Shown in pieces: positions 11,531-21,599 of a DNA stretch of 64,000 bases. Source of the stretch: Taudactylus pleione (Eukaryota > Chordata > Amphibia > Anura > Myobatrachidae); the NCBI GenBank assembly GCA_031769625.1, contig JAUIMM010000211.1:10745001-10809000 (forward strand), in the 5' to 3' direction. The stretch's first letter is position 1. Every line of letters starts with the position of its first letter. The notes below the pieces were generated by a model. It was not told the DNA's origin, did no database searches, and saw only the letters and a list, made by a program, of their open reading frames with translations. The translations under genes and the position numbers were made by a program.

Positions 11531-12147
11531 GGGGGAGATGTACCGAGCCTTGGATACAGATAAAGAGGAGACGTTGCCCCAAGAAACCAATCAGCCTGAT
11601 TTATTACAGATCACTACTGTGATTGCAATAGCTATTACGCACGTAGTTTCACTGCGATAGTATGCTAATCCATTGCCATCGCTGTGCCGTTGCAGCACAA
11701 CATAAGGACGCCCACTTTATCTTACACACATCCGTAATCCTTAGCAAGACTGCGAAACCATCGGTAACATGGAGTACCATCGCAGCCGCACACTTGCACA
11801 AGCTCTGACCTTACTCAGAAATTGCTAACTTCATCGCACGCTGTGTGTCCTCAGGTTGCGTAGGGCATCGCAGTGGATAATTTATGCACGCTCATGCAAC
11901 AGCGTTCATACGCACTGTCACGCCTGCGTTTTGCTGACCACCGCCCCCCCGTCATCATCCACAAACGGTACTTCATGTCAATCACTCTGCAATGGGTCTG
12001 CATTCCCGATCGCAGTGCCCGGTTCGCGCGTGCACACTGTAATGCATGCGCAGTACGCAACAATCATCCGATTGCTTGTGTAATCGGTAATGAATCAGGC
12101 CCGCAGTCTATAAAATTACAGTTAAAAGCTGTATACATCTCCCGCCC
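11531..12147. mobile_element. Stem-loop MITE split by a nested MITE
   Basis: The left arm GGGGGAGATGTACCGAGCC..AACCAATCAG (11,531-11,600) and the right arm ACAGTTAAAAGCTGTATACATCTCCC (12,117-12,147; first 20 bases are the shared ones) belong to one stem-loop MITE. They are separated by a family-C MITE of about 0.5 kb, so the outer element is the older of the two. Confidence 0.6.
11600..12108 (+). mobile_element. MITE family C, nested copy
   Basis: It is collinear with 57,888-58,406 and 62,887-63,399: CATAAGGACGCCCACTT, CACATCCGTAATCCTTAGCA, ACCATCGGTAACAT, CTTACTCAGAAATTGCTAAC, GCACGC..ATGCAACAGCG, CGCCTGCGTTT and a GATGAATCAGGCCC-like right end (AATGAATCAGGCCC here). It is non-coding. Confidence 0.75.
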
Positions 12148-12164
12148 ATATCTGTACCATCCAA

Positions 12165-12493
12165 GGGTGTTGTGGTGTTGCATGAGAATGTACGTCCGCA
12201 CACCGCTGTTCATACTGTCGACACTCTCCAAAAACTTTGTTATTATATTGTACAATATATATTTGTTACTTTGTTACTATAGTCCTGATCTTGCCTCATC
12301 GAACTATCACCTGTTTGGTCCCCTGAAAGAAGCCCGAGTAGGAAGAAGATTCACATCTGATGAAGAGGTGAAGACAGCGGTGCATTCGTGGCTCACAGCT
12401 CAGCCTAATCATTTTTTTAATGAGGGAATACGAAAGTTTGTAGACAGATGGACAGAGTGTATTGCAAAGCAGGGAGATTATGTTGAAAAATAA
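12165..12493 (+). pseudogene. mariner transposase C-terminal fragment (broken)
   Basis: The reading frame from 12,169 gives VVVLHENVRPHTAVHTVDTL, and after a frameshifting gap another frame gives YSPDLASSNYHLFGPLKEA and ends RWTECIAKQGDYVEK at a TAA. These are the second catalytic region and the C terminus of a mariner (DD34D) transposase. The aspartate normally found in the HDN motif is Glu here (HEN), whereas the third-motif Asp in YSPDL is kept. The N-terminal half is absent and the frame is broken between the two pieces, so the fragment cannot be functional. A mariner-like AT-rich tail with AATAAA (12,523) follows. Confidence 0.9.
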
Positions 12494-12541
12494 TGTATTT
12501 TACTTTTCTGAAAGTTGATTAAAATAAATTCTACAGCCAGA

Positions 12542-13091
12542 GGGCCTGATTCAGAGCCGGACGCTCTGACCAGAGCGCTCGCTCTGAATCAGGGCCCTCC
12601 TACCTAAACTTGGAGCGGCCTCTTGGCCGCTCGCATAGCTGTGGGTTACCACCCACAGCTTATGCAAGCGTCCATGATGATGGTCGCGATGGTCAAGACC
12701 ATCGCGACCATCGGGCTTGCGACGAGACCCTGCGGTAGGGTCTCGGTGACCGCAAGCCCTGGAGTGATTTTGGCTGTAGCAGAGCCAAAATCACTCCCAC
12801 TGACATCACTAGTGATGTCAGTGGGGCCGGACCCAGACGGTAGGCGTTCCCATGGGAACGCCTCCGTCTGGCAGCCACGCCCTCGGCACGCCCACCAAAG
12901 GGGGCGTGCTGTCAATCAACATCGACAGCACGCCCCCTTTGGTGCGAGACCTGGAGCGACGGTTTCCCCGTCGCTCCCCGGGTCTCGCGCATGCGCACGA
13001 CGGAGCTCCCTCCGTCGTGCGCATGCGCACTAGGGCACCATCGACCCACTTGCGAGCGTCCTGTGCTCGCGAGCGGGTCTGAATTAGGCCC
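12542..13091 (+). mobile_element. Multi-hairpin MITE, copy A (AGA target duplication)
   Basis: The element is 550 bp. Ends are GGGCCTGATTCAGAGCC and the inverse of GGGCCTAATTCAGACCC, flanked by AGA on both sides. Almost the whole element is a chain of separate hairpins: 12,540-12,599, 12,613-12,632, 12,633-12,665, 12,679-12,712 (16-bp perfect arms, 2-nt loop), 12,713-12,759, 12,761-12,797 (15-bp arms), 12,796-12,825, 12,833-12,871, 12,893-12,944 (21-bp perfect arms), 12,944-12,988, 12,987-13,028 (18-bp arms) and about 13,045-13,078. It has no coding capacity. Related copies are at 16,689-17,205 and 22,195-22,585. Confidence 0.92.
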
Positions 13092-13289
13092 AGAGTGCGG
13101 ATAATTTTTGACTCACCCTCAAAAAAAAAAGAAAGAAATATATATATATACAGGGAGCCTTATTAAGGAGAGAACAGCACTGAATATCAGTGTGATCCCT
13201 ACTGCAGATCTCTGTGGTAACCAGCATGGAGATATCAGGCAAGATGGTGCAAACAAACAGACTACATCGTAAAGGGACCTAGATAGAAC

Positions 13290-13520
13290 TTCTATCTTAT
13301 TATTTATTAACAGTTACTTATGTAGAGCACAAGTATTACGCAGCGCTATACAGAGAGCATTTCAGTCACTCACATCAGTCCCCACCCCAGTGGCGCTTAC
13401 AAACTATATATCCTACCACATGTACACACGGTTACTTTTTTTCCAATACCAAGTAACCTACTAGTATGTTTTTGGATTGGAGGAAACTCACGCAATCATG
13501 TGGAGAACATACGCTTATCC
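13290..13520. repeat. Dispersed repeat (GCGCTATACAGAG..TGGAGGAAACTCACGC)
   Basis: The phrases CAGCGCTATACAGAG, CCCAGTGGCGCTTACA, CTAGTATGTTTTTGGATTGG and AGGAAACTCACGCA resemble a widespread vertebrate repeat consensus that I recognise by wording but cannot name with certainty. No coding. Flanking sequence at 13,092-13,289 and 13,521-13,814 has no recognised feature. Confidence 0.5.
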
Positions 13521-13814
13521 CTCAATGTTCTCAGTAAAGCAGGGAACCCATTGCTATAAGGAGGGGCAACCCTGCCGCCTGTACAGCCATCCTGCATGTC
13601 CTAGTGACTCTCTGGGCAGTGCAGACTTCCTGGTGCCAGTGGCCACGCCTTCTTGGCATGACATCCTGTCGTCACGTATGGGGGCGGCACAGAGTGCAAA
13701 ATCGCCCTGTTCTAGCACCATATAAATCACTGGTAATATGGATGACAAGTGTGCATCTACTGTAGTGGACATACAAAATACAATACAAAATGTGGACTTG
13801 TTTATAAGGGAAGC

Positions 13815-14145
13815 GGTCTATATCCCGACCGCTGGGATCCTGTCGGTCAGAATGCCGACGTTGGAATCCCGATGGTAAGTAGTGGGGTTAGGGGGTGGGT
13901 TAGCGTTTAGAGTTAGGCACTAGGGGGAGGGTTAGACACTAAGGGAGGAAGTTAGGTTTAAGGGGTTAGACACTAAGGGAGGATGTTAGGTTTAGGGCAC
14001 GAGGAGGGGGAGGTTAGGTTCAGGCACCGGGAAAGGAGGGTTAGGGTAGGGAGAGGGGGAGGGTTTGGTACCCTAACCCTGTCGGGATGCCGGCGTCGGA
14101 ATTCTGACCGCCGGGGTTCCCGAGAGCCAGCATCCCTTACCCTCC
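13815..14145. repeat. Inverted-end element with TTAGGG-like core (GTCGG type)
   Basis: The left flank has CCCGACCGCTGGGATCC, GTCGGTCAGAATGCCGAC and ATCCCGATGG. The right flank has GTCGGGATGCCGGCGTCGG, ATTCTGACCGCCGGGGTTCC and CCAGCATCCC in inverse order. The core (13,880-14,075) is GGTTAGG/AGGGTTAG-rich. It has the same architecture as 31,301-31,721. 14,146-14,483 holds no recognised feature. Confidence 0.7.
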
Positions 14146-14483
14146 CGGTTTATAGGGGGTTAAATGTCCAATTATAACTACTGTCCTATAACCACCTGTG
14201 GTTAGACACTCTTTTTGGTAGGGAGCACCTAACAATTAACTTATAGAACTGATTCCTCTCTGTAAGGGGTGTACAGTAAGTCCTGCTGACATTGGCACTT
14301 AGCATTAGTATGGCATGGGCATGGTGACGGAAGAGGCGGAGTTACTCAGAGGTGAGCGTGTGTGCAGAGAACCCGCTGATTTCAGATGAATCTTTTGCAC
14401 CAGTGATAGTGATGGCGGCTCCTCTCACACGAGGATGTACGGGGAGAGGCAGCCACAGCTGAATACAGGCAGACGGGTTCCAG

Positions 14484-16172
14484 ACTATAGATAGACAGTA
14501 ATTAGATAGACAATGTCTAGATAGACACCAGATGTTAGACTTTCCATAGTTAAACACTAAAGTTCGACATGTAAAAGGTCGACAGGGTCAAAAGTTCGAC
14601 ATGAAAATGGTCGACACAAAAATGGTCAACTCGTGTTTTTTTTTAGAGTTAGGCACTTACTGGAGGGTTAGGGTTATGTTTAGGGTTAGGCACTTACTGG
14701 AAGATTAGGGTTAGGGTTAGGCACTTACAGGAGGTTTAGGTTTAGGGTTAGGCACTTATTGGAGGATTAGGGTTAGGCACTTGCAGGAGAGTTAGGTTTA
14801 GGGTTAGGCACATACTGGAGGGTTAGGGTTAGGCACTTACTGGAGGGTTAGGGTTATGTTTAGGGTTAGGCACTTACTGGAGGATTAGGGTTAGGCACTT
14901 ACTGGAGGGTTAGGGTTATGTTTAGGGTTAGGGTTAGGCACTTACAGGAAGGTTAGGGTTATGTTTAGGGTTAGGGTAAGGCACTTCCTGGAGGGTTAGG
15001 TTTAGGGTTAGGCACTTGCAGGAGAGTTAGGTTTAGGGTTAGGCACTTGCAGGAGAGTTAGGTTTAGGGTTAGGCACTTACTGGAGGATTAGGTTTAGGC
15101 ACTTACTGGAGGGTTAGGGTAAGGCAGTTACTGGAGGATTAAGGTTAGGCACTTGCAGTAGGGTTAGGTTTAGGGTTAGGCACTTACTGGAGGATTAGGG
15201 TTATGTTTAGGGTTAAGCACTTACTGGAGGATTAGGGTTAGGGTTAGGCTTAAGCACTTACTGGAGGATTAGGGTTAGGGTTAGGCACTTACAGGAGGGT
15301 TAGGTTTAGGGTTAGGCACTTACTGGAGGGTTAGGGTTAGGCACTTACTGGAGGGTTAGGGTTATGTTTAGGGTTAGGTACTTACTGGAGGATTAGGGTT
15401 AGGCACTTACTGGAGGGTTAGGATTAGGCACTTACTGGAGGGTTAGGGTTATGTTTAGGGTTAGGTTTAGGCACTTACAGGAGGGTTAGGCTTAGGCACT
15501 TACTGGAGGTTTAGGGTTATGTTTAGGGTTAGGCACTTATTGGAGGATTAGGGTTAGGCACTTACTGGAGGGTTAGGGTTAGGCACTTACTGGAGGATTA
15601 GGGTTAGGCACTTACTGGAGGGTTAGGTTTAGGGTTAGGCACTTACTGGAGGGTTAGGGTTAGGTTTAGGGTTAGGCATTTACTGGAGGATTAGGGTTAG
15701 GCACTTACGGAAGGGTTAGGGTTAGGCACTTACTGGAGGGTTAGGTTTAGGGTTAGGCACTTACTGGAGGGTTAGGGTTAGGCATTTACCCCCACGGTTA
15801 TGTTTAGGCACCAAGGAGTAGGTTAGGGTTAGAATTAGGCACTTACTGGAGGGTTATGGTTAGGCACATGCCCAGGCGGTTAGGGTTAGGCACCAGGAGG
15901 GAGGGTTAGGCACCATGGGGTGGGTTAGGGTTAGGGTAAAGATTAGGGCTAAAATAAATGGAAAAAAATTGTCGACCATTTATTAGTCGACCATTTTAAT
16001 GCTGAACTTTTGACCCTGTCGACCTTTTGTACCTTTCGACCTTTTTACATGTCGAACTTCAGTGTGTCTAACTTTTGTCCCTATCAAACGTTAGTCCCTG
16101 TCTAACTATTGACTGTCTAACATCTGGTGTCTATTTAGACATTGTCTATCTAATTTCTGTCTATCTGTTATA
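14484..16172. repeat. Long inverted-repeat element with telomere-like minisatellite core (GTCGAC type)
   Basis: Terminal inverted repeats of about 160-200 bp (14,484-14,640 and 15,960-16,172) consist of regularly spaced words such as AGATAGACAATGTCTA, AAAGTTCGACATG, AAGGTCGACAGGGTC and ATGGTCGACA, mirrored as GTCGACCTTTTG, CATGTCGAACTT and so on. Between them lies ~1.3 kb of a 25-32-bp minisatellite, GGTTAGGGTTAGGCACTTACTGGA, with many TTAGGGTTAG words. No coding. A shorter family member lies at 23,034-23,690. Confidence 0.85.
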
Positions 16173-16189
16173 CCACACACATATATACT

Positions 16190-16542
16190 GTATATATACA
16201 GTATATATATATTATATATATATATCAGCTGCAGAGGTTCATCACTCTTCCTGTAGCAATATCAGCCGCCCCAGTGCTCATGCTAAATCATGTAGACGCC
16301 ATAAGTGAAAAGCTGTCAGCTGCGTATATATATATATATATATGATTTATTTATTTATTTTCTCTATGTTGCATGTTATTATAGACACGGCAGCTTGAGA
16401 ACGAGGTCTCAATGGATCTCGAAACGTTGCTGACCATGCTGTGTATTTAATCTTTGTACTTCATCAATGTACTGAATAGTACCAATACATGATATTGCAT
16501 TAGTAGTGCCGTGTGTGGACTGGATTCTTTTAGGACCGACAG

Positions 16543-16583
<41 letters not shown>

Positions 16584-16600
16584 GACAAGTGGACACCCTA
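16190..16600. repeat. (TA)n microsatellites and a GAAACGTTG block
   Basis: TA runs lie at 16,190-16,228, 16,325-16,342 and 16,545-16,577. Between them, 16,385-16,435 contains GCAGCTTGAGAACGAGG and ATCTCGAAACGTTGCTGACC, a relative of the GAAACGCGTTG blocks that has lost the central CG. No gene. Confidence 0.8.
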
Positions 16601-16688
16601 TGGTTCTGGGTGTCAGCTTAAAACAAGAGGTATAAACATAACAGTGGTCAACTGTTATTAAATAAAAAGATATTAGGCAGTGGACTTG

Positions 16689-17205
16689 GGGCCTGATTCA
16701 GACCCGCTCGCGAGCGCTGAGCTCTCGCAAGCGGGTCGATGGTGCCCTAGTGCACATACTCACGACGGATATCGACGACCAAGCCGTCGCTATGGGTCTC
16801 GCACCAAAGGCGGCGTGCTGTCGATGGTGAGTGACAGCACGCCCCCTTTGGTGGGCGTGCCAGGGGCGTTGCTGCCCAGACAGAGGCGTTCCCATGGCAA
16901 CGCCTACCGTCTGGGGCCGGCCCCACTGATATCACTAGTGATGTCAGTGGGAGTGCTTTCGGCTCTGATATAGCCAAAAGCACTCCTGGGCTTGCGGCAG
17001 TTAGAGACCCTACCACAGGGTCTCGTCGCAAGCCCGATGGTCGCGATGGTCTTGACCATTGCGACCATCTTTTTGGCCGCTCGCATAAGCTGTGGGTGGT
17101 CACTCACAGCTATGCGAGCGGCCAGGAGCAGCTCCATTTTTAGGTAGGAGGGCCCTGATGCAGAGCGAGCGCACTTGTCAGAGCGTCCGGCTCTGAATCA
17201 GGCCC
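16689..17205 (-). mobile_element. Multi-hairpin MITE, copy B (TTG target duplication)
   Basis: The 517-bp element lies inverted relative to copy A and is flanked by TTG on both sides. It has the same ordered hairpins, for example the GATGGTCGCGATGGTC arm pair at 17,037-17,070, GTGATGTCAGTGG with its inverse, CACCAAAGG..GCGTGCTGTC, and GCTGTGGGTGG..CACTCACAGC. The ends are GGGCCTGATTCAGACCC and GGGCCTGATTCAGAGCC. Confidence 0.9.
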
Positions 17206-19153
17206 TTGGTGCAAAGCGACAATAGTGCTAGATTAAAATAAATATATAAAGTTAATTGTAAAGTGTCAGTGCAAATAGATATAATAAGGTGAATAGTGTG
17301 CATAAAGTGTCAGTGCAATGTTGCAAGTTAATTATTAGATACTAATACACCTCCAAAACCTTGTTTAAATATATAAATATAAGGTATATAAACAAACAAA
17401 AGTATTCTCAGGAATATAATTGTCCTAAAAAGAATAATAGTAAAGTGTCTGTGTGATAATAAAATGCTTAAAAAACCTCCATATTTAAATAAAAATTCAA
17501 CCAGCAAATATTCAATATAAAAGGGGGGGTACAAAATTATTTAAACTTGAAACATATTAAAAACAAAAAAGATAGGGAACATAAAATATACTGAATTCAA
17601 AGTAGTGCATATAATAGGTATTTTCAAACACGATATATGCATAAAAATTCAGTTAAAATGCCAAATGCTTATCTTATTTAAAATTTCCTGGCAAGTTCAT
17701 ATAGGGCAGGAGTGGAGCTACCCAACGCGTTTCGTCCAATATCTAGACTTCTTCAAGGGTAGTGTAGCTCCATTAGGGTTTTAGGACTATATATACCCCA
17801 CTAATGAGAATCAATTCGCAGCCAGCCATGATCTCACTTCCTGTGGTTGATACTCCCCAATTGCTAGTAACTCATATATTTACAAACAAGCTTGGTATTT
17901 AGACCCAGATTTAATATAAATGCTTATTAAATATTAAGTTTTAAATGTTATTTAAGTTTATATTAAGTAACGCAGTATTTCTGCCCCCAGTTTATAACGG
18001 AATATGGAATACGGAAATAGCCACATGGAGAACTATGTATTCCGTTATAAACCCTGCACCCATAATATTACTTACCTCTCCAGAGTCCCACGGTGCGGGG
18101 GCCTGGCGCTGTAAAACGACTGGAAAATGGCCGCCGTGACCATTTTCCCAGTGACCTGTGCATACATTATAGACTCTGGTCACACTCTAGTGCCCAGAGT
18201 CTATAACTCCGGCGCTGGCCTCGGACAGCTCAGTGTGCTGCCGGGTGGAGAGGAGGGGCCCCATGTTGGAGACTGCACACGGGCCCCCTCGTCTCTAGGA
18301 ACGCCCCTGGATCCGAACAAAACCGAATAAAGACAAACCACTCATCTTTATTATATATACACAGATATAACATTATAGGATTTACACTTATAACACTAAT
18401 GACTGTGGACTTGAGTAAAAATGTTCATTTAGCAATTTAACACCAAGCGCATAAAAATACAATAAAAAGAAAATGTTCCTTTCCAGAAGTTTTAACGCAT
18501 TCGTTGCTGCATTGTTCTGACACACATAATAATAATTTTATACCATCTATATGTCAATCCTAATTTTACTTATTAGGTCAAAATAACATAGTAGTAAGGA
18601 TAAAAATCTGAAGAAGAAACAACAGTAATCATTCACAGATAATAATCAATAAAACAAAGTGAAAACTGCTACAAAAAAAGTTCAAAGAGACCTCGCTGAG
18701 CTGTTCCCAGTTGTGCCCTGATACATAGATGTCACCCAATCACACAGAAATGAATACAAATAAATATTTTGTTCCTAAACGTCTGCTGGTTGTACTATCC
18801 CTCCAATGGATGGTGTTATAACCACTGTTCCTGTTGTCCCCCCTCTTACTGCATCTCTGTAAGTACATACTGTATCTGGGGTGTTACTAGGATTGCAATC
18901 CCCAACCTTACTGAGGAAATTATGCAAAATGCTAATACCACTAAATAAATAGGCTCCAATTAATTGGCATAGCCGAAACCTGGGGAAGGATCTTATAAAT
19001 GCAGAAAGTTACCGTATGAGACGGTCGCTACCCAGTATTTATATCTCCCTAATGGATTTCAGAATTAGCACTGTGCTTGTCCTACTAAATAGGAGGATCA
19101 TCTAAGGGGAATCCTGAATGTCATTTCGCAGCAGGTTTTACACTTAAAACACT
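17206..19153. other. AT-rich non-coding stretch with a GAAACGCGTTG block
   Basis: No gene was recognised across almost 2 kb. 17,705-17,765 (minus strand) reads CTTGAAGAAGTCTAGATATT then GGACGAAACGCGTTGGGTAG, the clearest copy of this recurrent block. Short inverted phrases ATTCCGTTATAA/TTATAACGGAAT bracket 17,993-18,049. Confidence 0.5.
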
Positions 19154-19282
19154 TTGGGGTCTATTCATGCAGCAGTGAAGATCCCTGTTTCCTGAAGCAC
19201 TTCGGAAATTGGTTGACTAAACCTGAAAATCTCCAACTATCCCCTCGGAAGCCGACCGTGTCGGAATGCATCAATGACCCCT
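19154..19282. mobile_element. Small MITE, GGGGTCTATTCATG ends
   Basis: GGGGTCTATTCATGC at the left and GCATCAATGACCCC at the right are imperfect inverses. The interior has TCGGAAATTGG/CCTCGGAAGCCGA segments. It is non-coding. 19,283-19,747 holds no recognised feature. Confidence 0.45.
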
Positions 19283-19747
19283 TGCTACAGTAGCTTCTTG
19301 CGGAGGTGCTGATTATCTTCCTAAAGCGCATACATTAGGTTATGACTATAATGGGAACAGTCCGAGGCCCCCCTGCACAGCTACGTACTGCTCTGAGCAG
19401 CCCCTGAAACAGGACCAAGATGCAACGAAACAAGTAATGCCACAGGGAGAGTGTATTCCCAGTTCACTGACCTCTGTACAATGAGGGGGGGTCACGCCAG
19501 CTATTGTGCTGAGGAGAAGAGGATCCGCTCCAGTCCTCGCTGACAGACGCCTCTGTGGATTCCAATAGTCTTATGTGTGAGCTGAAGGAAAGTCGCTGGG
19601 TAACGACAGAGCTGCTGGATGTCTGTATACTGTCTGTATACTGGGGAGGGGTGTGTGTGTGTGTGCTTAAACTGATTGACAGAGTTCCTGGCGCACCCCA
19701 TCTAAGAGTGCAGCACACATTGTTACCTATACACACTGCTGCAAAGG

Positions 19748-20084
19748 TAAAGGTGCCTACACACTTGGCGATGTGCTCTTGATCCGACATTGTGTCCGAT
19801 TTCCCCTTGAACTCTCCCCAGCAGCTCCACGGCAGTCGTGGGCACGATTTGGTGTTAAAACCTGTCCAATGGGACAAACGATGTATCGTGCCTCCTAACT
19901 ATCCCAGTGCATCATGACTGAGATTGTCAGATCTGCCCTACAGCACGGCAGATCTGCAGATGCGACGTGCGCCCTGTGGGGACGCGCATCAGCATCGTGA
20001 TTTGAGCATATTTTACACGATTTGTCGTCACGATGCGTCGGAATCGGGCAAATTGTGCAAAATATCTCTGTGTAGGCACCTTAA
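19748..20084. mobile_element. piggyBac-like MITE (TTAA-type ends)
   Basis: TAAAGGTGCCTACACAC at the left and TGTGTAGGCACCTTAA at the right form inverted ends abutting TAAA and TTAA, consistent with an original TTAA target duplication with one decayed copy. The interior has GATTTGTCGTCACGATGCG-like words. It is non-coding. Confidence 0.65.
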
Positions 20085-20742
20085 GACCCCCTCTGGCCGG
20101 GAGCCGTACAATGCACAGAATTTGTATAACAAACAATGCCTATATACAATTGTTTGCACGATAGTTGAATGGCAAACTTTGACAAAAGGCAGCAGAGGGC
20201 ATTGGGGGAGGGGGGGGTTTGGGCAAGAGCCTTAGAAAACTGGCATATGCATCTAGTTCAACTAGATTTTTCCTTTCCTTATCCAGAGGGGGGAGGGGGG
20301 GGGATTTTGGGAAGCCTTATTTATCTTTTTTTGTATATTCAGTTTTTATTAGAATATTTAGAAAAAAAAATTACATGTGATATAAACATTTCACCTCTGA
20401 TAAACCCGAATCAAATAATAATTAAATATTCGTTTTCTTAGAAAAATCAGGCTAATAGCACAAATAACACAATCTATATCAGATATATAATATATCAGAA
20501 AAGAAAAATCACATAACAAACAAAAAGTTTTTTTTTTGTTTTTTTTAAAAGGAAAACAAACAAAAAAAAAACAAACTATAAAAAGAAAAACAGAGAGAAA
20601 GAGAAGGACACGAATAGAAAAGCAGAGAAGGGAAGGGAGGAGAAGAAAGAAGAAAAGGAGGGACTATCGTGTGTATAAGAGTAAGAATAGTTGTTATTCT
20701 AAGAATCATAATTTATATTGTGGATGAGGTGGAAGACATATA

Positions 20743-21346
20743 GGGCCTGATTCAGAGCCGTTCGCTATTTGTGGTCGTTCGTTCAAAAAGAAGGGGTGGC
20801 TATTCAAATGATCCGTTCGCAAATTGCAGTCTGTTCCCACCTCTAAGTCTGAACGAGCGAGCAAAACATACGCTCGTTATTTGATAAAAACGCCCCCTGG
20901 CCGCACGCACCATACGTCATGTCCGCTATTTATTAGATTAATCGAGTACATCGTACAGCGTATGAACTGCTCGCTATTCTTGTGGTTGGTGTTTTCAACC
21001 GCTATTTTGCGAGCAGTTCTGAGTTAAAAAAAACCAAGTGACGTGGTCAATGACGCTGCTGTATTAATTATGCACTCCCTTAAAACGCCCGTTTTGACCT
21101 TTAAGCACGCCTGCGTTCGGATCTCCACTCCCCGTTTTCAAGCACCTTCCCCTGTTACCACCCACATACGCCTCATTCTGTCACTCAAAATAGCAGGCCC
21201 TCGCTATATTGCGTACCAACGATTTTCGGCCGCACTGACTGGTTCGCGCATGCGTACTAAAAACCGTACGCATGCGCAGATGTGCGAACATCGCTCGGAA
21301 CGAGCGTACTGCCGCTAGCGAGTGGCTCTGAGTCTGAATGAGGGCC
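20743..21346 (-). mobile_element. Harbinger-type MITE, family A, copy 2
   Basis: The 604-bp element is inverted relative to copies 1 and 3. It starts GGGCCTGATTCAGAGCC, ends with the inverse of GGCCCTCATTCAGA, and is flanked by ATA on both sides. It is non-coding; short frames through it reflect conserved MITE sequence, not a protein. Confidence 0.92.
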
Positions 21347-21349
21347 ATA

Positions 21350-21582
21350 GTTCCTGTATGTATCTGAAGACTTATAGTCTAGCCAAGGAGACCAGGTATT
21401 GGCAAATTCAGAGGGCTTATCTAGAGAGGAATATAAAATATCTTCCATTGACATAAAATAATCAAGCCTACAAAACCAATCTTTACGTGTAGGAGGAGTG
21501 GAAGATCTCCAGAGTACAGGTATTACGGCTCGAGCTGCGTTACTCAGATGGCGAAGCAGGGATTTCTTAAACTGAGACAATG
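21350..21582 (-). pseudogene. L1-like ORF2 C-terminal fragment
   Basis: The minus strand reads FKKSLLRHLSNAARAVIPVL then WRSSTPPTRKDWFCRLDYFM, MEDILYSSLDKPSEFANTWS and PWLDYKSS, the pattern of the extreme C terminus of L1-type reverse transcriptases in amphibians and fish (conserved IPxLWxSxxPPT..W and the F/W..WSPWL phrase). Only about 75 residues remain, because the insertion was 5' truncated. The start is simply the truncation point. The assignment rests on motif memory, not a search. Confidence 0.7.
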
Positions 21583-21599
21583 GGAAAGCCTTATTTATC

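Larger units (their letters stand above)
20324..21582 (-). mobile_element. 5'-truncated L1-type LINE with target duplication, split by a MITE
   Basis: AAGCCTTATTTATCT occurs at both edges (20,309-20,324 and 21,584-21,600), as expected for a target-site duplication of target-primed reverse transcription. Inside, on the minus strand, the 3' end of an L1-like ORF2 (21,350-21,582) is followed by an AT/pyrimidine-rich 3' UTR that ends in a poly(A) (T-run on plus at 20,325). The family-A MITE at 20,743-21,346 interrupts it just after the coding end. Confidence 0.75.

Noticed and set aside
14640..15955. True interstitial telomere
   Set aside because: TTAGGGTTAG words are interspersed with CACTTACTGGAGG in a 25-32-bp unit and enclosed by inverted arms; it is not a (TTAGGG)n array.
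16190..16577. AT-rich (TA)n tracts as a replication origin or promoter
   Set aside because: Simple dinucleotide microsatellites; no supporting context.
20824..21318. Possible protein shared between MITE copies (frames at 20.8-21.3 kb and 41.0-41.5 kb)
   Set aside because: The frame is conserved only because the MITE sequence is; it starts and ends inside non-coding element sequence and reads through the terminal regions.
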